NCBI RefSeq assembly: GCF_000143415.4
Contig: NW_003314272.1
Span: forward strand, 1,583,146-1,647,145
Source: Selaginella moellendorffii
Taxonomy: Eukaryota > Streptophyta > Lycopodiopsida > Selaginellales > Selaginellaceae
Reading direction: 5' to 3'
DNA length: 64,000 nucleotides
Shown here in pieces: positions 54,109 through 64,000 of the stretch. The notes below the pieces were generated by a model, which was not told the DNA's origin, made no database searches, and saw nothing but the letters and a program-made list of their open reading frames with translations. Position 1 is the stretch's first letter. Every line of letters starts with the position of its first letter. The position numbers and the translations under genes were made by a program.

Positions 54109-55920
54109 ATGGCGATGGTGAGCGGCGGCGTCGCGTCCCGGGCGCTCCTCCGCGTGCTGGGCAGGCGGCGCTGCCTCCACATTTCGGCGCTCGCATTGTC
54201 CACACCGCGCGGCACCGACAGAGGATTCGTTCTCTCTCGCGGTGAGTTCACAGCATTGGCGCCCGCGGCAAGGCGATCGGGATGGACGGGTCTGTCCATT
54301 CCAGGTTCGCGTCTCTATTCCAGGTTGATCTCCCCGCTCGTGAAGCCGCAAGAGTATGATGTGGATGCCTGGAGCGACACTCCTTATCTCGAGTACATTG
54401 TGGGATTGGAGCCGGAGGGATCCACTCCGGCCACTTCCACTGGCGGATCGACGCTGGCGGGAGTCAGGGGTGACAAGAGGCCGCATCCCGGCTACGCAGC
54501 GCGGCTCATCCGGCTCAGGATCGAGAATGGTGCCGCTGTCAAGGCGAGAGAGGCCATCCTCGACGAGAAGAGCTACATGAGAGACTTTGGAAGGTTTTGG
54601 ATTCCAATGGTGGCCGATCTCATGGGAGGACCGCATCACCACCACAGTCTGGAGGTAAGTGACTGCTTTGTTCTTAGATCTTCGCTCCTTGTTCTGATAA
54701 GCTTGTCTTAGATCTTCACTTGGATGAAAGACCATCCTACTGTTCTAAAATCCGCGAGGGTCATGGAGCTCGACCGGCTCTACTCGATGATGATCTCCTA
54801 CGCCGGCGTGGTCGGGCACACAATGCTGGCTCGGAGCTGGTTTGACGACATGTTCGAGAAGGGAATGAGGAAATCCAGCCAGTGCTGTAACGCGCTCATC
54901 ATCGCCTACGCCAAGGACAACGACCTCGACAGCGCCATGCAAATCCTCCACGGCATGAAGCAGTTCTCCCGCGAGTGCTCGCCAAACGCCATGACGTACC
55001 ACATCCTCATCGCCATGTTTGCGCGCTACCACCACTGGCAAGGCCTCGAGGCCATGGTGAGGGAGTGCCGGGATGCCGGGCTCTCGCCCGACGCCATAAC
55101 TTTCAACACGCTCTTGCACGCCTACGCGAAAATGGGACGCATGGACAGGTTCGAGAGCACGTTCCAGGAGATGGAGCGGGTTTGCAGGAAAGGTGACGAG
55201 CCTTTCAAGCGAAGCCCGGAGACCTTCGCCGCGCTGCTCATCGGCTATTCTCGCCTGGACGCGCTGGGCAGGTTCCACCAGGTTCTCAGCGAGATGCGAG
55301 AGGAAAGCTCCCAGCTGCCGCAGAACATCGCGGTTCCGGCGGTGGAGGAGGCCGCCAAGGCTCACAGCAGGACTGCGACCGTGGAAGGGATAGAGAAGCT
55401 GATCGAGTTTGTGGAGACAACTCCAGAGATCGCATCGACGTCGGCGTTCCAGAGCTATGTCGTTGAGTCGTATGCGCAATGCGGCCGGCTCGAGGAGATC
55501 GAGAACTACTTGGGAGGAGTGATCGACCGCAAGGATGGCAGCTTTGTGGAGGACCCAGCGTTTGAGTCCATGGTGGGAGCTTTTGGCCGGAGAGGCGTGG
55601 AACAGCCCGAGAGCAAAGCGGTGGAGAGGGTGTACACGATCTACGCGAAGTGTAGAGAGGCGGGTATGGAGCTAAGTTTGCATTGCTACGAGAGTGTCGT
55701 GTCGGAGATGGCCAGGGCAGGGAGTTACGAGAGGATGGAGGAGGTGGCCGCGGACATGGAGGCGGCAGGGGCAAAATGGCCGGCCAAAACGCTACGAGCT
55801 CTTCTGGATGCGTACCAGAGATCTGGGAATGGCGCAAAGGTGGCGGAGATGTCCGAGAGGCTGAAAGATGTATCGCAAGAAGCGGAGATGCCAGACACCA
55901 AGGTTGCGGCTGCTTGCTGA
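54109..55920 (+). CDS. P-class pentatricopeptide repeat protein, probably organellar
   Basis: The model is join(54109..54654,54712..55920), 584 residues, with a 57-nt GT-AG intron. A further 63-nt GT-AG stretch at 54242-54304 keeps frame and may also be an intron. The N-terminus is Arg/Ala/Ser-rich without acidic residues (MAMVSGGVASRALLRVLGRR), as in mitochondrial or plastid transit peptides. P-type repeats follow from about residue 200: QCCNALIIAYAKDNDLDSAM, MTYHILIAMFARYHHWQGLE, ITFNTLLHAYAKMGRMDRFE, TFAALLIGYSRLDALGRFHQ, LHCYESVVSEMARAGSYERM and LRALLDAYQRSGNGAKVAEM. There is no E or DYW extension. P-class PPRs bind organelle RNA for processing or stabilisation; the target is unknown. A broken paralogue lies at 19188-25590. 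Confidence 0.85.
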
Positions 55921-55959
55921 GTAATGATTGTAGTCCATGTATTTTAGAGATGGTATACA

Positions 55960-56740
55960 AGCTTTCAACTATCATGGCGTCCAAATCGTCTGTTTCCTCC
56001 CTGAAACTCCACCAGAGCTCTCACGTAAGCTTCCTCTCGGAAATCGGGCCATAACTTTCTGTCAAACACCAATTCTGTGAAGATGAAGTTGTTCACTATG
56101 AAGTTGCTCAATCTTTGCTCCCCGCTGGGGTCGCCCACCTCTTCGTCCCACTCGGTGAGCATCTTCTTCCTGATCAATGTCACTTGCCCTTACAGCTCCG
56201 CACTCAACTTCGAAGGCTATTCGCCGGCAATCTTGAACAACATCTTCTCGGCTGCCATAGGCCGTGGGCAGAATGAACTTCAGACCCTTGCTATTGCTAG
56301 TCATCACGTGTGCCTCGGCAATCCTTGCCTGAAGAGAGCTTGGAAGCAGAGACACGTCCCCAATGCAGCGAACTTTGAACCCATCCCTGTAAGCTTGCAA
56401 ACAATCATGGGGAAGATCATCAAAAACTATAGCTTAATACGGTGTTGGGATGATCAAGCGTGAGGATGTTCTCCAGGTGAGCCAGAACTCAACTTGTCTC
56501 AGCTTCACGATTGATAGTGCAAATGCCGTGAATGATTTGATCCCCCACTGGTTGGAGATCCGAGCGATGTCTCCAGGAAACACGCTTCAACACCTTTATC
56601 GACAGAGAGGCCATTGGCTTTCGGTCCAGCAGAGATTCCCATCGCAACATGCCGAGGCAGACGCAAATTCCAGAGGCATGCACACCCTGCAAGCTATTTC
56701 ACTCTGCGAGGCAACCTGTGTATTATTGCAAGAGTAAACA
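55960..56740 (-). pseudogene. cis-prenyltransferase pseudogene (UPPS/DHDDS family)
   Basis: The minus strand follows the family in order: RHVA before a disrupted MDGN site (about 56640), WGIKSFTAFAL (about 56530-56560), DGFKVRCIGDVSLLPSSLQA (about 56330-56390), LKFILPTAYGSREDVVQDCR and then, after a frameshift near 56180, PSGEQRLSNF with TELVFDRKLWPDFREEAYVR and ALVEFQGGNRRFG (stop about 55965). These are the IGD, AYGxR, SGEQRLSNF and WPDF blocks of undecaprenyl/dehydrodolichyl diphosphate synthases. The catalytic Asp-containing MDGNRRWA motif reads MGISAGPKA because of an indel. At least two frameshifts make a working enzyme unlikely. Confidence 0.7.
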
Positions 56741-57329
56741 CTTCAAGGTCCTGGATCTTTATTAATGTCAGAAGCTTTGATCCCATTTGTTAACAACAAC
56801 TTCCATGCTTACCAGTATATTTGGGCGCCCTGTTTGTTCGGCATCTGTGAACAATTCAGTAGTAAATTAGCAAAATTACAGTAGAAACATTTTTATAGAA
56901 AAAATTTTGCACTCTACACTTTGGCCCTTTTCACTGCCACTGCTGTTATGGTTTGTGGGATTAATGCATTTAAGGGTGAGCAACACATAAATAAGAGTGG
57001 GATATAATCTTGATGATAGTGATGAAAGCCAAAAAGGACATCCACAGCAGTGCAGCTAGTATTCTTTTTTATCTAAGTGTTACACATAAGTTTTTGAGCT
57101 CCAAGGTGGTGAAGAAATTTAGTTTGCGGTTATGGTAGATGGATGTAGGACTTGTGTTTATGGTGAATGGACTGTGAGTGTTCCTTTGATGGTTTAAGAA
57201 ATTTTCAATTCTAAATTATAAATCTTGGTTATATAAATGTTATTCTTGGGAAGGAATGGTTTTATGATAAAAAGCTAAAGATCAATTAAGAGCATAATAT
57301 TTTATATATCAAAATTAATGGCATTGTGA

Positions 57330-60300
57330 AAGAGATTGTTAACAGTGTTAGAATAGACAATAGTGATACTCCATTAATCAATACTTTGCAATTTGTGTCA
57401 TACATGCATGAGATAATTGTATTTTTTTTTTTTAATATGATCATATCTAATTTGGAGTACATTTGTGGGCATAGGGCTTGTGTGAACTACATTCAAGAGG
57501 AGTTTCGTGATGTACTTCTAGATGAGTTGTTTTGCCTTTCAAACATGGAATTTAACATGAGATTGACTTAGTTCTTAGAGCTACTAATAATTGACTTATA
57601 CTAGTCTTACTGAAGATGAAGAGATTAATAGATCACTTGTTAAATACCTTTAGAAGGGGTGGTCATGGATAAGTAAATCTTTTTAGGTTGCTCTTGTAGT
57701 GATGGTCCAGAAGAAAGATGGTATATGGCATCACTACATGAATTATAAGGAATTAAATGATAAGACAATACAAAATATATTCTTAATCCCTTATATTGGT
57801 GATTTGCTCAATAGTCTTCGTGATGCTTGATATTTTACAAAGATTAATTTGAGGCAAAGGTATCATCAAATTTGTGTTAAGCCAAAAGATGTCCTGAAGA
57901 CTACATTTTGGATGAGAATAAGGATGCCATTTGGTTTAATGAATGCTCTTATAAGTTTTTAAAGATTGATGAATCAAGTTCTAGAGGAAAGTTTATAATT
58001 TATTATTTTGATGATATCTTGGTGTTCAACTCTTCAATGGAGGAACATGAGATGCATGTGTAAAATGTTTTACAACTTTTAAGGGATAACAAGCTCTACT
58101 TGAAGTTATCTAAGTGTTAGTTTTTTTTAGAAGAGATTTGATATCTTAGGCATTTGATTTTAGTATATGGTATGGAAGTTGATCCTACAAAGATCCAAAT
58201 CATGGTTAATTAGCCTATACCTTCAATTGTGCATAATCTTTGTAGTTTCTTTAGTATAGCTAGAGTTTTTTGACAATTTATGAAGGACTTTTCACAAATA
58301 ACTACTCCCTTGACTAATCTTCTTCAAAACACATCAAAGCATACTACTATCATAGTTAGGATGAAAAGTGCCAAATGGCATTTCAATGTTTGAAGCAATA
58401 TTATATCTTTGTTTCTGTATTGAAGATTTTTGATTTGAAAAGCCTCTTGTGGTCAAAATAGATGTAATTAATATTGCTAATAGGCCCATATTGCTTTAAG
58501 TTGAGCATCCTCTTGTATACATGAGGCAGAAGTTTGATGTTATACAACAGAATTGGCCTACTCAAGATATGTATAATGTGATTGCTAATATAAAGGAAAG
58601 GCAATATTATCTATATGGATCAAATTTCCATGTGAATTCAGATCATTAATCTCTCCAATATTTCAGTCTTCAAAAGGATCTTCGAGGCCACCATGCTTGT
58701 TGGTAAGAGTTCATGTAAGAAATGTCCGTTAAGATCTAATACAAACATAGAGGTGACAATAAAATAGTTAATGCATTATCTAGGATGGTAAATTCTATTT
58801 CATTGTGAAGCTATCCAATGATCTCTTAGATAAGCTTAAGGAGTTTTTTGACTTTGACTCCTTTATCACTGATATTCGTATGAAGGTTTTGTTGAGGGAT
58901 GCTTCTACAAACTTGAAAGGTGACAAATTTGTGTTATTCAAGATACAAGATAGAATCCTAGTGAAGAAGGGACATGTAATGGTTTTTCGTGTTGACAAAC
59001 TATTTTGGTTAAGTGTCATGATATGCCAAGTGTTGGGCATTCAAAAGTACTGAAAAACATATATATTGGTGAAAAGGTATTTCTTTTAGCTTAGGATGAA
59101 GTTTGATTGTTTAATTTACTATGTGGTCAAAGTTGATCATCAGAAGTTCATTAGCCTTTATCATCCTCTATATATACCCAAGAATAAATAGGATAATGTC
59201 TTAATGAATTTTATCACTAGTTTACCTAAGACTTTTCAAGGAAATGATGTTATTTGGGTTGTTGTGGATCATTTGACAAATATAACTCACTTCTTTTTAG
59301 TGAACACAACAATTAAAACTTTTAAAATTGTTTAGTTATTTGTAGATCAATTATTCAATTTCTATGGTTTGTCGAGTGTGATTGTAATCCCAAGTTCACA
59401 TCTAAGTTTTGGCAAATGGTCTTTAAGAAGCTAGAGATTAAGTTGAGCATGAGTAGTGGTGAACATCCAAATCTTTTTTTTTAGTGTTTTTTAGGTACAT
59501 AAACTTATGTTTATGTGAGAGCAAAACAATGTAATCCAAACTTTTTGATTGAGAAAAGTAGTGAAAGGTTGTGATTCATCATTCACAGGGGATTAGTTGT
59601 TGGAAGATATGTTAAAGTCTTTTGTGGGAAACATGACTCGACAAGGAGTATGGGAGAAGTACTTATTTTTACTTCAGTATGCTCACAATAATGTTTGTTA
59701 ATCGGCTAATGGTATATCTCCATTCATGGCAATGTATTGTTATAAGCCTAGGTCTCTTGAGTTTGGCTTTGGTTCGGGTGCTTCATGCTTATGATTTTTT
59801 GGAGGATATGCAAAATAAACTTGAGTTGGCAAAGTTAAACATGAAACAAATTCAAGATTGAGACAAAAGATTGGCTAATGAGTATTATAGTCATCAAAGT
59901 ATAAAGTTAGTGACAAGGTTTTCTTTAAGCTATTGAATGCACAACAATCTCTGAAAGGAGGTGGCAATTCTAAATTATCTTTATAGTATTGTGGGCCTTG
60001 GACAATTTTACAACATGTGGGGGATTCTGCTTACCTTTAAAACTTGCTATTAATTCAAAGATTCATCCAATGTTTTATATAAGTAAACTTAAAACATGTT
60101 TACACTCTAGTGGTATTGTGGATTAGTCCATCATCCAAATCCCAAAGATTAATGTTGAGAAGGCTAATTTGGCCAATATTCTTACTCAAAGATTGGTGAA
60201 AACACACTAAAAGACAACTCAAGAGTTATTAGTTCAATGGAATAATTATTCTATAGACAAAGTTACATAGGAAATTGAGAATAATATAAAGAGAATGTTT

Positions 60301-60340
60301 CGTTTAGTTATAACTTAAATAACATTCTTAAGGAAGGGGA
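57330..60340 (+). mobile_element. decayed Ty3/gypsy retrotransposon (RT, RNase H, integrase)
   Basis: Plus-strand remnants run in pol order. The reverse transcriptase is about 57690-58260: VVMVQKKDGIWHHYMNYKEL, MPFGLMNA, FDDILVFNSSMEEH (decayed YxDDILVFS) and LYLKLSKC. A weak RNase H region follows near 58320-58450. The integrase is about 59190-59450 (MNFITSLPKTFQGNDVIWVV followed by VDHLTNITHF) with C-terminal parts to about 60340. Stops are very frequent and the sequence is AT-rich. I did not identify LTRs. Its domain order (RT before integrase) marks it as gypsy-type. Confidence 0.7.
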
Positions 60341-60344
60341 GAAT

Positions 60345-60930
60345 TAAGTTTTATAACCATATTGTTATATGATTTGAGTTGTTTGTTCTATTCTCATTCT
60401 ATTAATAATATTATTTTCCAAAAAAGCTATATTGTTTTCTTTCTTTCGTGGCTATTTATTATGACATTAGTGTTGTCATTTGCACATTTTTTCTCATGGC
60501 CATATTGTCTTGGACTCCCTTCATGTGAGGCTTATTTAGCTTTTTAAGACTAGCATCCCTGGTTAATTCATGGGGAGGGAAGAATAACATGAACCATAAA
60601 ATATTTTATAACTTGTGGGATTTAATTTTTAATGGCCTAAAGTTCACTCCTTGTTCATTTTAATTTGTCAGAAAAGTAAGTTCACAACCATAATATTCAA
60701 CTAAGTCTTCTCTAAGAATCTAATAGTACAATTTCAAATTCTATCAAGCTTCAATTGCTTCTTGGTGTTAAGATTTATGGGCCATCTTTGGGAGGCTGTG
60801 TATCTAACACTATCCTCTAAACCATAATGAAGTTGGCCATAGAAACTTAGTCACATTCTGCCAAAGCAGTCCAAGGCCCATTGGCCCCATTTGGAGGTAC
60901 CGAGAGATCCAAACGCTAATATTTCAAGCT
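60345..60930. other. no gene seen
   Basis: AT-rich spacer, possibly the 3' end of the gypsy element. No coding stretch, RNA gene or repeat ends recognised. Confidence 0.45.
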
Positions 60931-61010
60931 CTCGCAAAAAGCATTGCTAGATCGACCCCCTTATATACTCAAACCATGGCACTTTGCCACGTGTCGTGCC
61001 ACCACGAATT

Positions 61011-61298
61011 TTATTTACTGGGAGCTGAACTCTCGGCCAAATCTCCACTTAGCGATTGCAGCCTGGCAATGGCAGCCTGTATTTGATCCTCCCAGAATTT
61101 GGGACCCTGGCTCTCACTTCCCTCCGTGGCACTGCTCCACGGTCTCTTGGCCAGATTCGCGTCCTTGCAGCTCAACCGCTCTATGATCTTTTGAATCTTG
61201 TCCTGGATCCTGGCAAGTGCTGCCAATTGTGCTTCTTTCTCCTTGTTGAGACATCTGTCGCTGCGATCTACTACTTCTACCCCTTGCTCCATCTGAAA
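61011..61298 (-). CDS. small coiled-coil protein candidate
   Basis: A minus-strand frame reads MEQGVEVVDRSDRCLNKEKE, QLAALARIQDKIQKIIERLS and WEDQIQAAIARLQSLSGDLA, ending AESSAPSK and a stop at 61011. The ATG for MEQGVEV is near 61298, next to a CTTTCAG splice-acceptor-like site, so an upstream exon may exist (an open acidic stretch near 61340-61440). The amphipathic helical pattern suggests a small coiled coil. I do not recognise the family. Confidence 0.35.
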   Translation of the reverse strand, partial: FQMEQGVEVVDRSDRCLNKEKEAQLAALARIQDKIQKIIERLSCKDANLAKRPWSSATEGSESQGPKFWEDQIQAAIARLQSLSGDLAESSAPSK

Positions 61299-61807
61299 GA
61301 CAGTAGATCTAGAGGCTATCTCCAATTCCAATTCGAAGTTAGCAGAACCTTGGATGCATTTTTTAGTGGTGAAGATTCTGGATCATCGCTGGCCTCGAGT
61401 TCCCGAACGCGGAAGCCCTGAATTCTGCGAGAGTGGTAGCACATACGTCAAAATCACTTCAATGTCACAACTTTCTTTATTTCCAACCACTCCTGAAAGA
61501 CTCTAAAGATTATGGAGGATCACTTGACCTTGTCTTTCCTTCATCGCTGGGGATTCTACAGCAGAGAATTGCTTGTAATCGCCTCCTAATGCCCATTCTC
61601 TCCTGTCAAACCATAATAAAGATTTAGAACCAGCTCAAAATCTCGGAGAGAAAGTTCTTCCAACTTTAATATTAGAGAGCGAAATGAATCAAGCTGGTTG
61701 GCACCAACGGCATTCTCTGATCTTCTCTAGCAGGGAATTTTTCTTCAATTGAAAAACAAAAAAAAACAACAGAGGAAAACGCCTGCCACTGACAAACTTG
61801 TCATAGT

Positions 61808-64000
61808 TCAAAACTCTCCACCTTCGGTAGCATACATGATCCCTGCATACATGTTAGCCAGCAGCACGTACTTAGCTGCAGCGTTCCGGTCGTTAAGCTC
61901 CGCGGCATGCCGCGCGGCAATGGCGCCTCGGCATACGTCACCGTGTTTACCGCACGCCCCCAGCAGCGTCATCCAGCCCACCAGCCCCGGCTGATATGGC
62001 ATGCAGCCCAGCAAGCTCTCGGCCTCGTCGAGCTGCCCCAGCCGACCAAGCATGTCGACGATGCAAACGTAGTGCACGGCGCTGCAAGGTACTCCAAAGT
62101 CATCGCTCATGGACACAAAGATCCGCCACCCTTGGTGCTTCAATCCGGCGTGGCTGCATCCCGAGAGTATCCCTGCCAAGCTCGCCTCGTCCGCGTTGAA
62201 TCCTTGGAGCTCCATCTCCGAGAAGAGCTCCATGCTCGCGCTCCAAGATCGTGACCCGCCCAGCGCCGCCACAGCCCCAGCCATGGCGTTCCAGCTCGCG
62301 AGGCTCTTACGCTGGATGCCGCGGAATGCCACGCGGGCCTCCTCTAAGCTCCCGCAGCTCGCGTACATGGCCACCAGCGCGTTGCCGATGCACGAGCTCT
62401 CGCCCAAGAGCTCGCCCGGGATGGCATCACGGTGGAGCGCTCTCCCCACCGCTATCTCGCCCAGCGCGCCACACGCGTTCAGCAGGAGCACGAATGTGAT
62501 CTTGTCCGGCGTCACGCCGCCAGTGCCGCGCGTCGCATTGACTAGTTTGACCGTACCGCCCCTGCCGTTGACTGTACCGCCGTGGTTCAAGAGCTCGAGC
62601 GCGTCTCTCGGGCGACCGTTTTGGACGTAGACCGCGAGCATGGCGTTCCACGGCACGATGGTTTTGTCGGCAATGCGCTCGAATGACGATCGCGCAGCGT
62701 TGCAATCACCGCACTTGCCAAACATGTCGATCAGCGCGGTGCCCACGAACACTTCCGACTCCAAGCCGCGCGACACGACCGCGGAGTGAACCTCCCGCCC
62801 GGCGTCCAAGTCGGAGCTCCCTGCGCAGGCCTCGAGCACGCTCACAAACGTCGTCGCAGCCGGCTCGATCTCCATCTCGCGAAACAGCGCGAACGCTTCC
62901 TCGCGGCGGCCGCTCTGGGCGTAGGCCTGGATCATCGCAGTCCACGCCACCGTGCTCCTCGAGCGCATCGCGTCAAAGACTCCCCTCGCCTCGTCCGGCC
63001 GCCGGCGCTTGCCGTACAAGTCCACCATCGCATTCCCGAGCACGCCATCGATTCCTAGCCCGGATCCCAGCGCGCGCTCCTCGAGCGATCTCGCCGCCGC
63101 GAGCGCGGCAAGCTCGTCCCTGGAAGAAGAACTGGATGCCAGCGCGTGCACGACGCTCACGAACGTCTGCTCGCTCGGCCTCACGCCTTCCAAGTCCATG
63201 GCGTGGAAAAGCTCCATCGCCTCGTCGCTGCGATCGCTCTGCGCGTAGGCCGCGATCATCGTCGTCCAGGATACGACGTTCTTCCTCTCGATGCTTGCGA
63301 AGATCTTCCTCGCGGCGTCTGGCATGGCACACCTCCCATGCATCGTCACCAGGGCGCTGCTCACGACCTCGTCCTGCTCGAATCCGTGCTCCAAAACGCT
63401 TGCATGGAGCTCCCGCCCGAGCTTCCAGTCCGAGCACACCTTGAGGAGCTCGAGGTACGTGACGCAGTCGGGCTCCACGCCGTGGTTTCGTCGCATTTCC
63501 CGGTACAAATCCATAGCCGTGCTCGAGCTCGAGCTCCGGGCTTGCGCTGCGATCAGTTGGTTCCAGCAAAAAACGTTTTTTGCGTCGTGCCGGATCAAGT
63601 ATCTCCGCGCATCGTCCAGGCTCCCGAGCTTGCAAAACATGCCAACGATCGCCAGTGCCACGGCTCTCACGGATCCAAAACCGCCATCCACGGCTCTTGT
63701 CTCGATCTCCCTTGCTTCTTCCAGATTCTCGCAGGCCTCGGCGATGGAAGCCAGAGTATACTCGTTTGGAGTCACGTCCATAGCCTTGTAGAGCTTCACG
63801 GCCTCTCGGTTTTGGCCACTTAGAGCATACGCTCGGATCATACTTGTCCAGGACACTACGTTCTTCTCACGTAGGCTGTCGAATATCTCGCGAGCTTCTC
63901 CCGGACGCTTGCATCGGCCATACATACCGATGAGCGCCGTCCCCACGACGAGATGAGCTCCAAATCCACAGGCATCCACGCGAGCACGTACATAAACCGC
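61808..64000 (-). CDS. PLS-class PPR protein, 5' end beyond window
   Basis: An intronless frame is open to the right edge, so the N-terminus and start lie outside the window; the first in-frame codons inside read AVYVRARVDACGFGAH. At least 15 PPR repeats of the PLS type are visible, such as VVGTALIGMYGRCKRPGEAR, VVSWTSMIRAYALSGQNREA, VVSWTTMIAAYAQSDRSDEA, TVAWTAMIQAYAQSGRREEA and FVGTALIDMFGKCGDCNAAR. The end carries an E-motif-like segment (VGWMTLLGACGKHGDVCRGA, KYVLLANMYAGIM), then stops after TEGGEF, so the E domain is short and no DYW domain follows. Probably an organelle RNA-editing or processing factor. High GC contrasts with the AT-rich element to its left. Confidence 0.85.
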   Translation of the reverse strand, partial: AVYVRARVDACGFGAHLVVGTALIGMYGRCKRPGEAREIFDSLREKNVVSWTSMIRAYALSGQNREAVKLYKAMDVTPNEYTLASIAEACENLEEAREIETRAVDGGFGSVRAVALAIVGMFCKLGSLDDARRYLIRHDAKNVFCWNQLIAAQARSSSSSTAMDLYREMRRNHGVEPDCVTYLELLKVCSDWKLGRELHASVLEHGFEQDEVVSSALVTMHGRCAMPDAARKIFASIERKNVVSWTTMIAAYAQSDRSDEAMELFHAMDLEGVRPSEQTFVSVVHALASSSSSRDELAALAAARSLEERALGSGLGIDGVLGNAMVDLYGKRRRPDEARGVFDAMRSRSTVAWTAMIQAYAQSGRREEAFALFREMEIEPAATTFVSVLEACAGSSDLDAGREVHSAVVSRGLESEVFVGTALIDMFGKCGDCNAARSSFERIADKTIVPWNAMLAVYVQNGRPRDALELLNHGGTVNGRGGTVKLVNATRGTGGVTPDKITFVLLLNACGALGEIAVGRALHRDAIPGELLGESSCIGNALVAMYASCGSLEEARVAFRGIQRKSLASWNAMAGAVAALGGSRSWSASMELFSEMELQGFNADEASLAGILSGCSHAGLKHQGWRIFVSMSDDFGVPCSAVHYVCIVDMLGRLGQLDEAESLLGCMPYQPGLVGWMTLLGACGKHGDVCRGAIAARHAAELNDRNAAAKYVLLANMYAGIMYATEGGEF

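Noticed and set aside
1-64000. CRISPR arrays, bacterial operons or ribosome-binding sites
   Set aside because: Introns, PPR genes and LTR elements show plant nuclear DNA; no spaced short repeats of CRISPR type were seen.

Overview
This window looks like nuclear DNA of a land plant. Genes are split by very short GT-AG introns of about 45-70 bp. PPR genes and PPR debris are abundant, plant-style protein families occur, and telo-box motifs sit just upstream of start codons. A lycophyte such as Selaginella would fit the small introns and PPR load, but that is inference and the species cannot be proven from this sequence alone. A run of 100 N at 26764-26863 is a scaffold gap.

Layout. (1) 1-17340: a module made of a minus-strand SRS2-like helicase 5' half, a divergent plus-strand gene of unknown function and a decayed plus-strand PPR gene. 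It is present twice in direct orientation (about 466-5980 and 10937-16541). The helicase 3' half (9458-10931) joins the second copy, and a further helicase fragment (16542-17340) follows it. Between the two copies lie a compact trypsin-like protease gene (6926-7547) and a proline-rich, Ole e 1-like gene (8407-9363). (2) 17440-25590: a decayed, compressed copy of the right-hand gene block, holding fragments of DNA polymerase eta, KRI1 and a P-class PPR gene. The PPR copy is broken by about 4.7 kb of foreign AT-rich sequence and a local inversion. (3) 25600-41130: transposon-rich sequence with a Ty3/gypsy element (about 26474-34311). That element carries a complete Cassandra-type TRIM with 5S-rRNA-like LTRs and a solo LTR of the same family. 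Fragments of POLH, PPR, an MFS transporter and a NUF2/POLH mosaic pseudogene follow. (4) 41219-55920: the intact gene block, with DNA polymerase eta, kinetochore protein NUF2, a membrane protein (opposite strand), KRI1 (opposite strand, intronless), an uncharacterised minus-strand region and a P-class PPR gene. (5) 55960-64000: a broken cis-prenyltransferase, a second decayed Ty3/gypsy element, a small coiled-coil candidate and a large PPR gene running off the right edge.

The intact genes are mostly housekeeping: translesion synthesis (POLH), kinetochore assembly (NUF2), ribosome biogenesis (KRI1) and probable organelle RNA processing (PPR). They do not form one pathway. The notable theme is local rearrangement: tandem duplication, small inversions inside exons and PPR gene pieces, gene-fragment mosaics and nested retroelements.
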